Of a stretch of DNA of 64,000 bases, positions 34,955 to 45,986 are shown piece by piece. Below the pieces are notes generated by a model. The model saw only the letters and a program-made list of their open reading frames with translations. It was not told the origin of the DNA and did not search any database. This stretch comes from Enoplosus armatus (taxonomy: Eukaryota > Chordata > Actinopteri > Centrarchiformes > Enoplosidae), in assembly GCF_043641665.1 (NCBI RefSeq), contig NC_092193.1, forward strand, positions 23,599,883-23,663,882, read 5' to 3'. The translations under genes were made by a program, and so were the position numbers. Every line of letters begins with the position of its first letter. The first letter of the stretch is position 1.

Positions 34955-35078
34955 CAGGCCGACCGCAAAGAGACACAGAGCGACCGCAAAGAGACGCAGA
35001 GCGACCACAAAGAGACGCAGAAGGTTGACAAAGAGGCGCAGAAGGTCCACAAAGAGGCGCACAGCGACCACAAAGAGA
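34955..35078. repeat. Minisatellite of about 20-bp units
   Basis: Six or seven units of the form GCGACCGCAAAGAGACGCAGA, with variants (GTTGACAAAGAGGCGCAGAAG, GTCCACAAAGAGGCGCACA). One frame reads basic repeats such as RATAKRRRATTKRRRR, but it is repeat-driven and has no surrounding exon signals. Confidence 0.85.
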
Positions 35079-36246
35079 CTTGAAATCTTAACTCTTGCCC
35101 TTTCTGTTCTTCTATTTTCTATTTCTGCTCTCCATGTATCTTCAATAAAATACAGTCATTTAAAAGTGCAATATCAAATGACTGCAAACATCATCTCTGC
35201 CTTGTTGTTGTTCAGTTGGCCTCGGTAAGGTTATAATTAGTAGATCTAACCTTCATTCTGCTACACCAGGTGGCCATGACATCACACACACACACACACA
35301 CATACACACACGCTGAAACACACATTTCTTTGATATGGTTGTAGAATTGATGAATCCAACATGGGTTGTACTGGTCGTCTGTTGAAAGCTTGTAACAGTC
35401 TAGTGGCACAGTTAGGTGCCATGATGATGTAACTGTATGTTCAGCTCGATTCGAAGAGTTTAGGAGAAATATCAGCATTGGTATGTGTCACATGGGTTGA
35501 GCCCTGTGGACGGGGCCCTTGCTGTGGGCTCCTGCTCTGCAGCAGCCTGTCCACATCAGTGCCTGCTGAGAATGTGTGGGAGGAGAATGGGAGGAGGGAC
35601 AGATTAGCAGAGAAACACACTAAGGTGAGCTGGTGGGAGGGTAAGGAGGAGGAGGGGGATGGAGACAGGAAGGGACAGAGAGAGAGAGAGAGGAGGGAAC
35701 GATGACTTTGCTCTGTTGTCTATAAAGGCCAGCATAAAGAATTCATCAGCTCTTGTGTGTGTGTGGGTGTGTGTCTGTATTAGAGGTGTTAATGATTAAT
35801 ACCCATTAATAATTTAATTGGTGGCAAGGTTCGCACAGTTGCAGGTGTCTTTGGTGCTTCTTTGCTGATAATCTGTGCAACTGTCATTACCTGCATCACC
35901 TGTCTTGACGAGCCCGCAGGCTTCACTCCATTGCTGTTGGCCACAATGAGCTTTTGCCCCAAATATTTGATGATGATCTTCACTCAAGGCTTGCAATGAT
36001 CAGCAGACAACACATTGTCCTGTGCTTGGTCCGCTTGTGTCCTCTGCACAAGCAAACCACGCCAGAGTTGAGTTGGGAGTTGACCCAGACCCATTTTTTT
36101 CCTTTTTTTGCAGTAGTTTGATCCAGAGTTCAAATGACGAGTGTTCTCAACAATGGTCTAACCGAACCAGACCAAATATGGCAGAATTCAGTTTAACTGC
36201 ACTCAACCGGTTAGACATGGGGCAAAGTGTTTCCTTTAAGGATTCT

Positions 36247-36680
36247 TAGAGGCAGTGACTTAATTTAGGATCCTAGTGTCCTGAAGGTAGAAGCTCATCC
36301 AAAGCCTCCCAGTCCTGGCTTGGTGTATCCGGAACCTTCTTCCCGATTGCAGCAGGGAGAAAGGGCCATTATCTGGGTGGTTGGGATCCTTAATGATTCT
36401 CCTAGCCTTATTCTGGCAGCACCTGGTGTAAATATCCTTTAGGCAGGGTAGAGCACCGCCTATTGTACGTTCAGATGAATGAACCACTTTTTGCAGGGCC
36501 TTGCTGTCCTGTTTGGTGCTGTTTCCGTACCAGGCAGTGATGTTGATGATGCAGGTAGAAATTCCTCAGTATTTGAGGGCTGCTTCGTCACTCCAAGGAC
36601 TCTGTGGTCGCTCATCTCAGCCAAGACTCCTCTCTTTTCTCGTGGAAGGAGCTGCCCGCTGATGTCAGGCAACATCTAAG
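36247..36680 (-). pseudogene. LINE ORF2 C-terminal fragment (L2-like), minus strand
   Basis: In two overlapping minus-strand frames the order is: GTETAPNRTARPCKKWFIHL, then KVVHSSERTIGGALPCLKDI, then KARRIIKDPNHPDNGPFSLL, then QSGRRFRIHQARTGRL and YLQDTRILN. The block ..RIIKDP.HP....F.LL.SGRR.R..R.RT.RL is the conserved C-terminal end of fish non-LTR reverse transcriptases. Frame changes and the absence of RT core and endonuclease mark it as a 5'-truncated dead copy. Confidence 0.8.
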
Positions 36681-37161
36681 CACTCGAAGGGTGGAGCTGA
36701 ACAAGCTGTTAGTTGGTTGTTTGGAAGAGATACACTCATGATGACTAACACAAAACACTGTTTGCCATTTGTTAAACACGATCATGGATTTCCTCATACT
36801 GACGAGTAAATCAGCTTTCCTGATGGTATGAAAGAGGCAGAGCTTCATATATGGTCTCACTGTAGTGAGTCTCGTCTTAGGCTTTCTACAAATCCTTTTC
36901 TCGCTTTGTAGGATTAGCAGACCCTAACCCTACCTTAACGCTTCTAGTCTAATATCTCACCATAACAGTTGTGACAAAAAAAAAACGCATCAGTGAAAGA
37001 AACAGAACAGGGAGGGGAGAGAAAGAGAAAGACAGCTCGGAAAGCTCTGACTAAAAGCAGTCAAAAGAAGTCCAAACGGAAAAAGAGGTTGAATAACTGC
37101 AGCCACAAGCTAGTCCAGAACACTGTGTGCTATAGGACTGGCTACACACTAGTGATGTAAC

Positions 37162-37167
37162 GTGTGT

Positions 37168-37200
<33 letters not shown>

Positions 37201-37266
37201 TTTAATAATGCTGAGTCAGGCTGGAGGAGCTAGACTTCCATTATCACTGAGCTGGAAAATCCCCTG

Positions 37267-37297
<31 letters not shown>
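37162..37297. repeat. (TG)n (37162-37201) and (CA)n (37269-37297)
   Basis: Two complementary dinucleotide tracts 70 bp apart, which could pair as a hairpin. Confidence 0.9.
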
Positions 37298-37299
<2 letters not shown>

Positions 37300-37682
37300 C
37301 AGAGAATTGTCAGTGTAAAACATACAGTAGATGTGCATCATGTTTTACAGTTATCTTTTTAATTTGGAATTAATAGTTTTCTGGACAGTTGTTGCTTGCT
37401 ATTGCAGTGCTAACATTGCCTCGATAAAGTTGCACTAAGCAGTACTTGAGGTCGGGAGGAAAAGCTACACGTAAAAGAATGTGAGAAGTGATCGGCAAAT
37501 GCACAGTTGTCAGATTGTTTTGTAAAGTGAGAGAGAGAATCATTCAATTATTTGTAGCCAGCAATTGTGGAATTGCCAAAATGTTGCTCTTAACAAACGT
37601 TCATCAGTGCAGTAACTCTTAAATGCTTCAGAAACAGTTTAAAGCAAATGAAAAGCAAGCAAACGACCTACACTTTTTCCAC

Positions 37683-37684
<2 letters not shown>

Positions 37685-37718
<34 letters not shown>
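37685..37718. repeat. (TG)n microsatellite
   Basis: About 17 TG units, followed by a GA-rich stretch at 37745-37775. Confidence 0.95.
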
Positions 37719-37724
<6 letters not shown>

Positions 37725-39144
37725 ATTGTTGGTGGGCTGTGAGTGAGGGAGAGAGAGAGAGACAGTGTAGAGAGAGCACAGCTTCTCCTCACAGCACTAG
37801 TGGGACTGAACCTTTCAAATAGTGAAATGTTCAGCGGGGGAAACCGACTTATTTAGACTTCTACAGGCTATTTCATGTTAGTTTCAATTTTAGGCTGACT
37901 TTTTGGATGGATTCCGTTTTGGGATTACACTGTGGCTTTTGCGTGGGGCCGCTGATTGAAAGAATCGCCCACATACAAATAAGCATTTAAATAGAGTTCA
38001 ATGCTAAGCTTATTCCATGGTCACATCACGATATCTATCAAAATAAACCTGTCAGAACCCTGGAGAGCTTCAGGTGGGGAGGGAGGCGATACTTTATAAG
38101 TTATCACTTTCTCTAATACCAAATATTATAGAGGAGAAAAAAAATACACTCACCACTTTGGGCTTGTTTCTATAAAACTAAAACGTCATTGCATGGACAA
38201 ATTGTTATGGTGTGGTGTTTCCTGCGTCCATTCTTTTCCGAAATCTTGCTTTTGTGGCTGACATGAAGGAGAAAAAGATCAGTGTGATCAGGAAGGGCAG
38301 TAAAGTCTTCATTGCCGGCTGATGGACTCAGGTTTTACTCAGCAGAAACGATGAGAGAGTCGTTGAGAATCGCTGGCGCCAAATCCACACACAATGATCG
38401 CACATAGGAGCACAAAACAAAGCAGCCCATGAGCCATGATCCATAAAAACACCTTGCACCTGCCCAGATCAAACATGCAACACCCGTTACTGACAGGAGA
38501 TAAAGCCACACACATTTTGAAATGTTGTTTCCAGGGGAGCTCTGCAGTGCATAACCTGTCGAAGAAGGAGACTTCCCCCTCTTCTGGATATCACACTATG
38601 CTACAGTAGAGCCCATCATCATTAGCATTAGATTGCATCTCCATGTTCGCTCTTAATGGGCCAACAAACCGAACAAACCTAACAAACCCCCACAGCCTCC
38701 CACAACCTGCAGCCTAAACTAATCAGCACACCAATCTCAGTAACAGACTGCATACTAAAGTACAGTACGATGCAGAAAAAAATGCAAATGAGCTGAAGTG
38801 CCCCCCCTGCTGGTACCGCAGTAATGATGCTGTGATGATGTACATTGTGTCAGATGGTTTTCCATCCAAACTTAAGTTGAGGTCAGACAAAAAAATTGAC
38901 GCTGACAATCAAGGAAAACATGTAAACGCATTCCTTACTGACTGACTGACTTAACCTGAGGAATTTAACCCCATGTACATGTATGTACATTGAGACATTA
39001 ATGGATGTCCATGTTAAATAGTAGTAGGTTCAATCAGCAGGAATCACCTGGTACATTACTAGACTCATTCCTCTGATGCTCATTCCACATGTATTGTGGT
39101 TCTTTGCTTCATTTTTAAACTGTGAATTTTTACTTTACTTTCAG

Positions 39145-39221
39145 ATTATGGACATGGCAGATTCACAAGGGATTAAGAACACAGACCTCTGCAATTATTA
39201 CAAATCACAAGACAACCTCAG
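39145..39221 (+). other. fam110b: Putative 5' UTR exon 2 of the FAM110B-like gene
   Basis: A 77-nt block with strong signals on both sides: TTTACTTTACTTTCAG|ATTATGGAC and GACAACCTCAG|GTAATACT. It is on the coding strand of the FAM110 gene, between the candidate first exon and the exon that starts at 51939. It stays open in one frame from ATG at 39148 throughout. Spliced to 51939, the frame ends after 25 codons. It may therefore be a 5' UTR exon carrying an upstream ORF. It could also be an exon of an unrelated short transcript. Confidence 0.5.
39148..39221 (+). promoter_or_regulatory. Upstream ORF (first 74 nt; stop at the splice junction with 51939)
   Basis: ATG at 39148 (a second ATG at 39154) begins MDMADSQGIKNTDLCNYYKS. 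If this exon is joined to the exon starting at 51939 (ATAGTGTGG), the last codon is AG|A and the next is TAG, at 51940-51942. The peptide would have 25 residues and end about 550 nt before the FAM110 start in the spliced mRNA. Upstream ORFs commonly lower translation of the main frame. Its reality depends on the two inferred splice sites. Confidence 0.35.
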
Positions 39222-39401
39222 GTAATACTAGCCTCAGGCAAACAGGGCTTTTGTCATCATGAAAAGTCATAGAAAAGTCATGGGTTCATTCATAGAGATC
39301 TAGAAAAGAAAACCAACACAATAACCATGAATCAACTCCTTTCCATTAATGCTTTTATCACTGCAGAACAACAATTCATACTGAGACTTAGGCCAATGTA
39401 C

Positions 39402-39801
39402 TCGGGATGGGTGCACGAGTGCAACAAGTCTTTTGGAGCGGAAACACAAGCAATCTTTGGAAACATCTAGTGAAAGTGGGCCACAAACAGGCGGCGAAAT
39501 GCAGTTTGACTGCCTACGTTGTCGTTCATCTCACGTCCCTGTCCACCTCAGGTACCTCAGGTATGTTATGTAGCATATGCTAACAGCGTAGAGCCCACAT
39601 GGAGTTAACTACATTATGCAAACACGTGTTAATGATTAAACAGAGTAGAGCATGTACCACATATCAAGGCTGAGTCCTTACCACAGCGGTTTTTGCTGCA
39701 TGTCAAAAGGAACTGATGAGAGTACCGTTAAAGTACCTTATCGATGAGCAGCATTGACAAGAGTAGTAGTACCATTTAAATCTTAACGATACCCATCCCT
39801 A
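39402..39801 (+). mobile_element. hAT-like non-autonomous element, short copy (400 bp) with perfect 8-bp duplication
   Basis: Left end TCGGGATGGGTGC, right end GATACCCATCCCTA. The flanks are identical 8-mers, CAATGTAC at 39394-39401 and 39802-39809, the target duplication length typical of hAT transposons. The interior GCGGAAACACAAGCAATCTT and the right half match the copy at 32244-32937 in the same orientation; about 300 bp of that copy's left interior is absent here. No coding capacity. Confidence 0.85.
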
Positions 39802-39840
39802 CAATGTACACCGAATCCGGGTTGCTGCCTTTCTAACCAG

Positions 39841-39871
39841 TGTGTGTCTGTGTGTGTGTGTGTGTGTGTGT
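39841..39871. repeat. (TG)n microsatellite
   Basis: About 14 TG units lying between the hAT-like element and the LINE 3' end. Confidence 0.95.
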
Positions 39872-41195
39872 TGGTTCTGACTTGAGGCTTCACCAGCTGA
39901 TTGCATCCTAAAGATCTGAGAGCCCTACTGGGTTTATATTCTACAAGGAGATCAGAAATGTATTTCGGCCCAAGATTGAGTGATTTATAAACACAGCTCT
40001 TTAAAATCTATTCTATTAGTAACTGGAAGCCAGTGTAGAGATTTAACAATGGGACTAATCTGCTCAGTTCTCTTGGCTCTTGTTAGAGCTCTGTCAGCAA
40101 TGTTCTGACTGAGCCGAAGTTGTCAGTCTTTTTGGGAAGACCAGACAAAACAGCCTTGATGTGGCTCAGATCTGAGTCTATTAAAACACCCAAGATTTCT
40201 AACTTGGGTTTTCATCTTCAGAGCTTTGGTCTTAAGCTGAGCAGTAACTTAAATTATTTCCTTCTTGTTGCCAAAAACAATGATTTATATGTCTTTATTT
40301 AATTGGAGGACATTTAATTGCATCCAGCTATTTACTTGCTCTAAGAATTGATAGAGCGAATGAGAGATAAATCGTGTCGTCTGCGTAGCTGTGATCACCA
40401 ACATTATTGTCATGGATGATTTGACCAAGAGGGAGGACGTACTGGTTGAATAATAGCACCCTAAGAATTGAACCCTGGGGGACTTCATGAGTCATAGTGA
40501 TCCACTTGGATTTTTGGTCACCAATGGCAACAACATAGCTTCTGCCTTCGAGATATGATCTGAACCATCTAAGGATAGTGCCAGATAATCCCACCCACTT
40601 GTCCAGTCTGTCAGTATTTTATGGTCCATGGTATCAAAGACTGCACTAACATCAAGATGTTTTACCTCAATCAATATTCAGACGAATATCAGTGCTGTGA
40701 TGTGGTCTGAAGCCGGACTGAAATCTGTCCAAAAGGTCATTTACATTTAAAAAGTTATTGAGTTTAATCAAAACAGCCTTCTCAATAATTCTGAAGGAAG
40801 ATTAGAGATGGGTCTGTAATTATTCAATATTGAAGGATCCAGGTTGCCTGTCTTTAGAAGGAGCTTAACAACTGCAGTTTTCAGTGATTTGGGAAAAATG
40901 CCTGATAGGAGTGAGCTACTGACACATTGCAGCACATTCATTTCCAAGCAACTGAGAACATTTTTGAAAAAGGTAGCAGGGTGTCAAAACAGCAGGGTGG
41001 ATGAATTAAGATGCTTCACTACATCCTCCAGAGTTTTACTATTGATGCGTTGAACGTCGACAATCTGGCCAAATTGTTTCTTTGTGGTTACAGCGGTGGT
41101 CTGGTTCCATGGTTTGACATGGAAGAATTTATGAGCCCTCTGATATTTTATAGGAAATCAGGGGCTAATCCTGTTTGGGGTTTAGTTAGCTTCTG
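39872..41195 (-). pseudogene. 5'-truncated L2-like LINE, reverse transcriptase part, minus strand
   Basis: Minus-strand reading, 5' to 3', across several frames: KTAVVKLLLKTGNLDPSILN NYRPISNLP; then LDRFQSGFRPHHSTD; then VFDTMDHKIL (normal AFDTVDH); then in a 88-codon frame (40328-40594) GTILRWFRSYLEGRSY, VPQGSIL and the catalytic box YADD (residues 70-73); then near 40000 SLHWLPV-like sequence. These are RT motifs of L2/CR1-type non-LTR retrotransposons in the correct order. Frameshifts and stops inactivate it; the endonuclease and ORF1 are absent. Confidence 0.85.
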
Positions 41196-41679
41196 AACAG
41201 TGGTGAAAAATGTTGATGTTGATGAGAAAAAGGCTTGTCTATTTCAGAATTGTAAACATGAAGCCTCTCTTTAAAGACGTTGTAGTGAATCATAAATATA
41301 CCAGACTAGTGTTGGTTGGCTGCTCCAATGCTCCCTGGTCCGGTGCTGAGTGCAGGGAAGTGGACTAAACTCCTATTGAACCAGACGCTGGCTCAGGCTC
41401 CTCTCCTCTACCATTCGGTGTGATTGACCCTTCAGCTGACAGAGCTGTCAGCAGTCCGGCAGGAGAGACGCTAGCATTTTAGAAGCAGGACCAACACTTT
41501 TATGTCTGTGACTCTGGAAGTCTAATTGTACTCACCAAGTTAATTTCTGAGATCTGGAAACGTGACGATTGCTGAAAAGAAAAATGAAGAGAGTGAATGC
41601 CGATGGTAAGATATGGGGTTGGTTTGTTTCCAGCATGTCTGATCGTCTGATCCGTTCCTTTGTTGTAGTGATGACAAGT

Positions 41680-41800
41680 CAAGTCAATTTTATTTATATG
41701 TCATTATATATCACAAATCACAGATTTACCTCTTGTAAATTAGATTAACCTCTAGTAATGTAGTAATCTAGTAATACGACACCCTCTGTCCTTAGTTCCC
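41680..41800 (-). repeat. Dispersed retroposon tail fragment
   Basis: GTCAAGTCAATTTTATTTATATG followed by TATCACAAATCACAGATTTACC and CGACACCCTCTGTCC, related to 27342-27430 and 48226-48330. Confidence 0.6.
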
Positions 41801-42964
41801 TATTCAAAACATAACAAAACAATGTAGCATGAAAGGACTACAGCTTGAATTTCATTGTACAACCCTGTGTTGACAATGATAAAGAAAGGAACTGAAACTG
41901 AATCTTTTAACACTTTCCCTTTTGTTTTCCCTCGCAAAGAAATTCCGCACTTTATCACAATATCACATTTAAAGGGTATGCGTGTGATGTTACCATAATG
42001 GTAGTCTCTCATAGCCAGACCTGTCTCCACACTTAGGTCAAAACGCCACTTAAATTAGTAAACGATGTATGTAGACTATGTGATACAACTTTTACTGTTA
42101 AAAAAGACGAACATAACTTGATCATCGGCGTCCTGGAGGTGAAGCCCTACCTATACTTAAGCTCTGGGGGAGCTCACTGGACCTGTTAAAACCACAGACG
42201 ATCCAAATCTTTGTCAACTTGACATTTTCACCGTGTGGGCTGCTAGCATCGGAGGTTGTTGATGTTGTTGTTTCACGTAGCGACGGGGGTCTTTGAAAAC
42301 TGATAGCGGAAGGGGAGGACGATGCCGACTGAAGTTGCCCAAATGGTAGACTTATCCCAGCAGCCTACGTGAGGTGAGTCAGACCACCATAATATTAGTC
42401 ACCATGGTCACTCCCCTCTCTGGCAAACGGGGAGGAAAAACTTTATGATATGATAAAGTGCTGGTGTGCAATCGACTGCATAATCAACAGATTCAGGGTA
42501 TACTCTTGTTTAGAGTACAGTAAAGAGTGTGATGGTGTGAAGCACAGAATGCTACTGACTTTAATTGTGTGCACTTTTTTCCTACTTACAAATGTACAGT
42601 AGCAGAACCTGTGCTGTTTGTGTGTTTCTGCTGTGTCGCTGTAGTACAGCTAGCAGGTCATTTGGGGGGACTCCAGCTCCCACTGAGCGACCATCTGGAC
42701 CACTGAGCTCTTGCATACACAGGCGCTACAGTGAGTCGTTAATGTAGAGCCAATCAGCGCCGGCTCAAGTGATGTCAGTTGATGGAGATTAGAACAAGGA
42801 AAAGCTTGCAACTGGAAGGACAACCAGCCCATAACTGTAAAGAACAGGGGGACTAGACATTGAAAGAGCCAATAAGAGGGCTCAGTGATGTCTGAAACCA
42901 AGTGAAGGACTGGAAGATGACCAGAACCAGTTAGCATAGGGTTTGAGAATGACTGTTGTGGCCA

Positions 42965-43165
42965 CTTTCGCACATGGTTTAGTCCTCGTAAAGGAAGTTT
43001 TTCCTTGCCACTGTCGCCAGAGTGCTTGCTCATGGTGGGAACTGTTGGGTCTCTGTAATAACATTATAAAGAGTCGGTCTAGACCTGCTCTATTTGTAAA
43101 GTGTCATTACATGACTTGTGTTGTGATTTGGCGCTATATAAATAAAATTGAATTGAATTAAAATT
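42965..43165 (+). repeat. Dispersed non-LTR-type repeat with GAATTGAATT tail, plus strand
   Basis: GGAAGTTTTTCCTTGCCACT ... CTTGCTCATGGTGGGAACTG ... GAGTCGGTCTAGACCTGCTC ... GCGCTATATAAATAAAATTG AATTGAATT. Inverted counterpart of 4949-5320. No coding part. Confidence 0.75.
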
Positions 43166-43679
43166 GAATCGTACTTGATTTCCTAGTGTTGCAATGTGGT
43201 CATGTGAACAGTTTCTCTGAGCCACTTTGAACCGTGATACCTAGCCAAGACTGGTTCCAATCGAATTGTAGTCCGCTTTGTATGAGCTCGATATTGTTTG
43301 CGGCCCATATTAGTAATTGTAAAACAGTTAATGAGTATGAGAACAGACTGGAGAGGTGGATGGGGGGATGTTTGGCAGTTTATTTGAGGACTGTTTCAGC
43401 CATTGAAATTTGTCTGAAACAACCTTCAGAATGTATGTAAGTTTTGATCCTACCTTTAGGCAAAGCCTAACCCTTTAGTTTTGTCATTAGGTCACTTTGA
43501 GACGAGACTTGGTTTGTAAAGTTTACAGCCTGCTGTGCTGTGTACAATGACACAGCTATACAAAAAAAAAAGGTGCAATGGTTCAGTTGACAAAATGAGA
43601 TTCAACATGGGGGGCTTCTCGACTGATGATTTGAATCCTCTACGTTTAGGGGCGTGCCCTAATTAACTAATTTTAGCGA

Positions 43680-44226
43680 CTGCGATCTAACCCAGCCAGG
43701 CGTCAGAATTTCACCAAGGTTTCAGCACCACTTTTTCTGAGGCCTGTACCAAGACGCAGGTTCAACATACCCCGGATATCTTCTCCTTATCTGGTTTCAC
43801 TAAGCCTAACAAGCGCGATTCCGAGGTTATCACCCCAGATTTCCCCAATCTAGCCATGACCACATTCACATAAAAGGGGCGGTCTTTGCAGCATCTCAAA
43901 CTATAATATTAGACAAAGAAGAAGTTAAACACATTGTCCAGGCTAAAAGCAACACAGCTGCAGCTGCCAAATGCGGCTGAAAACAAAAATCGGCACTGCA
44001 TAAGGCGTATAATATCACTGCCCCATCATTAGGGCACAAGTGGATCTGACTATAATTAGGCTACATTTGTGTATTCCATTTAATTCATTTGTTGCTTAAA
44101 TGTGTTCTTAATGGCTTGAATGACAGTATTAGCCTTATTCTTTCAGCTGCAACCCCGGGGTTTCAAACGGACTTGGGAGCAAATAAAAAATAAATATAAA
44201 GACATGACTCAAAGCGGTGTGTAGGC
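43680..44226 (+). pseudogene. Remnant of a DNA transposon with a Myb/SANT-like exon
   Basis: At 44152-44226 one frame reads RGFKRTWEQIKNKYKDMTQS GV then stop, preceded by an acceptor-like CTTATTCTTTCAG. The pattern RTW.QIK.KYK is that of Myb/SANT-like DNA-binding proteins encoded by Harbinger-type elements. The region 43735-43830 (GGCCTGTACCAAGACGCAGG TTCAACATACCCCGGATAT) looks like the terminal region of such an element, but I cannot prove its ends. No transposase is present. Confidence 0.4.
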
Positions 44227-44352
44227 TTACTTTAATATCTTATTAATTACGACAAGTACAAGGCTTTATTGCTTCAATCTGTGTCTGTTGTAGATTGATA
44301 TCGGTATACAAAAGCAGAATGAAATGGCTTTGACATACGGCACCAGAATCTA

Positions 44353-45986
44353 CAGTGCATCCGGAAAGTATTCACAGCGCTTCACTTTTTCCACATTTTG
44401 TTATGTTGCAGCCTTATACCAAAATGGATTAAATTCATTTTTTTCCTCAAAATTCTACACACAACACCCCATAATGACAACGTGAAAAAAGTTTTTTTGA
44501 GATTTTTGCAAATTTATTAAAAATAAAAAACCTGAGAAATCACATGTACATAAGTATTCACAGCCTTTGCTCAATACTTTGTTGATGCACCTTTGGCAGC
44601 AATTACAGCCTCAAGTCTTTTTGAATATGATGCCACAAGCTTGGCACACCTATCTTTGGGCAGTTTCACCCATTCCTCTTTGCAGCACCTCTCAAGCTCC
44701 ATCAGGTTGGATGGGAAGCGTCGGTGCACAGCCATTTTCAGATCTCTCCAGAGATGTTCAATTGGATTCAAGTCTGGGCTCTGGCTGGGCCACTCAAGGA
44801 CATTCACAGAGTTGTCCTGAAGCCACTCCTTTGATATCTTGGCTGTGTGCTTAGGGTCGTTGTCCTGCTGAAAGATAAACCGTCGCCCCAGTCTGAGGTC
44901 AAGAGCGCTCTGGAGCAGGTTTTCATCCAGGATGTCTCTGTACTTTGCTGCATTCATCTTTCCCTCTATCCTGACTAGTCTCCCAGTTCCTGCCGCTGAA
45001 AAACATCCCCACAGCATGATGCTGCCACCACCATGCTTCACTGTAGGGATGGTATTGGCCTGGTGATGAGCGGTGCCTGGTTTCCTCCAAACGTGACGCC
45101 TGGCATTCACACCAAAGAGTTCAATCTTTGTCTCATCAGACCAGAGAATTTTGTTTCTCATGGTCTGAGAGTCCTTCAGGTGCCTTTTGGCAAACTCCAG
45201 GGCTGCTATGTGCCTTTTACTAAGGAGTGGCTTCCGTCTGGCCACTCTACCATACAGGCCTGATTGGTGGATTGCTGCAGAGATGGTTGTCCTTCTGGAA
45301 GGTTCTCCTCTCTCCACAGAGGAACTCTGGAGCTCTGACAGAGTGACCATCGGGTTCTTGGTCACCTCCCTGACTAAGGCCCTTCTCCCCCGATTACTCA
45401 GTTTAGATGGCCGGCCAGCTCTAGGAAGAGTCCTGGTGGTTCCGAACTTCTTCCACTTACGGATGATGGAGGCCACTGTGCTCATTGGGACCTTCAAAGC
45501 AGCAGAAATTTTTCTGTAACCTTCCCCAGATTTGTGCCTCGAGACAATCCTGTCTCGGAGGTCTACAGACAATTCCTTTGACTTCATGCTTGGTTTGTGC
45601 TCTGACATGCACTGTCAACTGTGGGACCTTATATAGACAGGTGTGTGCCTTTCCAAATCATGTCCAATCAACTGAATTTACCACAGGTGGACTCCAATTA
45701 AGCTGCAGAAACATCTCAAGGATGATCAGTGGAAACAGGATGCACCTGAGCTCAATTTTGAGCTTCATGGCAAAGGCTGTGAATACTTATGTACATGTGA
45801 TTTCTTAGTTTTTTATTTTTAATAAATTTGCAAAAATTTCAAAAAAACTTTTTTCACATTGTCATTATGGGGTGTTGTGTGTAGAATTTTGAGGAAAAAA
45901 ATTAATTTAATCCATTTTGGAATAAGGGTGTAACATAACAAAATGTGGAAAAAGTGAAGCGCCGTGAATACTTTCCGGATGCACTG
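44353..45986 (-). mobile_element. Complete Tc1/mariner transposon (1,634 bp)
   Basis: Ends are CAGTGCATCCGGAAAGTATT (left) and the reverse complement at the right (CTTTCCGGATGCACTG), each flanked by TA (44351-44352 and 45987-45988), the standard Tc1/mariner target duplication. The terminal inverted repeats are about 210 bp long, covering 44353-44565 and about 45775-45986, with a few mismatches. Between them lies a single uninterrupted transposase gene on the minus strand. The element sits inside the putative second intron of the FAM110 gene, opposite to its transcription. Confidence 0.95.
44571..45608 (-). CDS. Tc1-type transposase (DD34E), apparently intact
   Basis: An open frame of 345 codons, the usual size for this family (about 340). 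The N-terminal half carries a paired-like helix-turn-helix region: SVDLRDRIVSRHKSGEGYRK (residues 14-33) and STVASIIRKWKKFGT (43-57). A GRPSKLS linker (65-71) follows, then a second HTH (about 72-125). The catalytic core shows WSDET with Asp158, QQDNDPKHTA with Asp249, and SPDLNPIEHLW with Glu284. The spacing Asp249-34-Glu284 is exact for DD34E. A glycine-rich box is present (KHGGGSIMLWGCFS, 191-204). The start at 45608 is supported by position just inside the inverted repeat and by the MSEHK... beginning. The protein binds the inverted repeats and performs cut-and-paste transposition into TA sites. All recognised catalytic residues are present, so it may be active or recently so; function is untested. 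Confidence 0.93.
   Translation of the reverse strand: MSEHKPSMKSKELSVDLRDRIVSRHKSGEGYRKISAALKVPMSTVASIIRKWKKFGTTRTLPRAGRPSKLSNRGRRALVREVTKNPMVTLSELQSSSVERGEPSRRTTISAAIHQSGLYGRVARRKPLLSKRHIAALEFAKRHLKDSQTMRNKILWSDETKIELFGVNARRHVWRKPGTAHHQANTIPTVKHGGGSIMLWGCFSAAGTGRLVRIEGKMNAAKYRDILDENLLQSALDLRLGRRFIFQQDNDPKHTAKISKEWLQDNSVNVLEWPSQSPDLNPIEHLWRDLKMAVHRRFPSNLMELERCCKEEWVKLPKDRCAKLVASYSKRLEAVIAAKGASTKY

Larger units (their letters stand above)
22842..39144 (+). other. fam110b: Putative first intron of the FAM110B-like gene (16.3 kb)
   Basis: Bounded by the donor at 22842 and the acceptor TTTACTTTCAG at 39144. No coding exon of another gene is recognised inside. It holds microsatellites, a C homopolymer, SINE and LINE fragments and an hAT-like element listed separately. 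Stretches with no annotated feature include 25.0-26.4, 27.6-28.4, 29.4-29.9, 30.9-32.2, 33.0-34.3, 35.4-36.2 and 37.8-39.1 kb, where I see nothing that supports a gene. Confidence 0.4.

Noticed and set aside
44567..45519. Plus-strand open frames of 75-110 codons opposite the Tc1 transposase
   Set aside because: Antisense shadows of an intact transposase; no independent motif.
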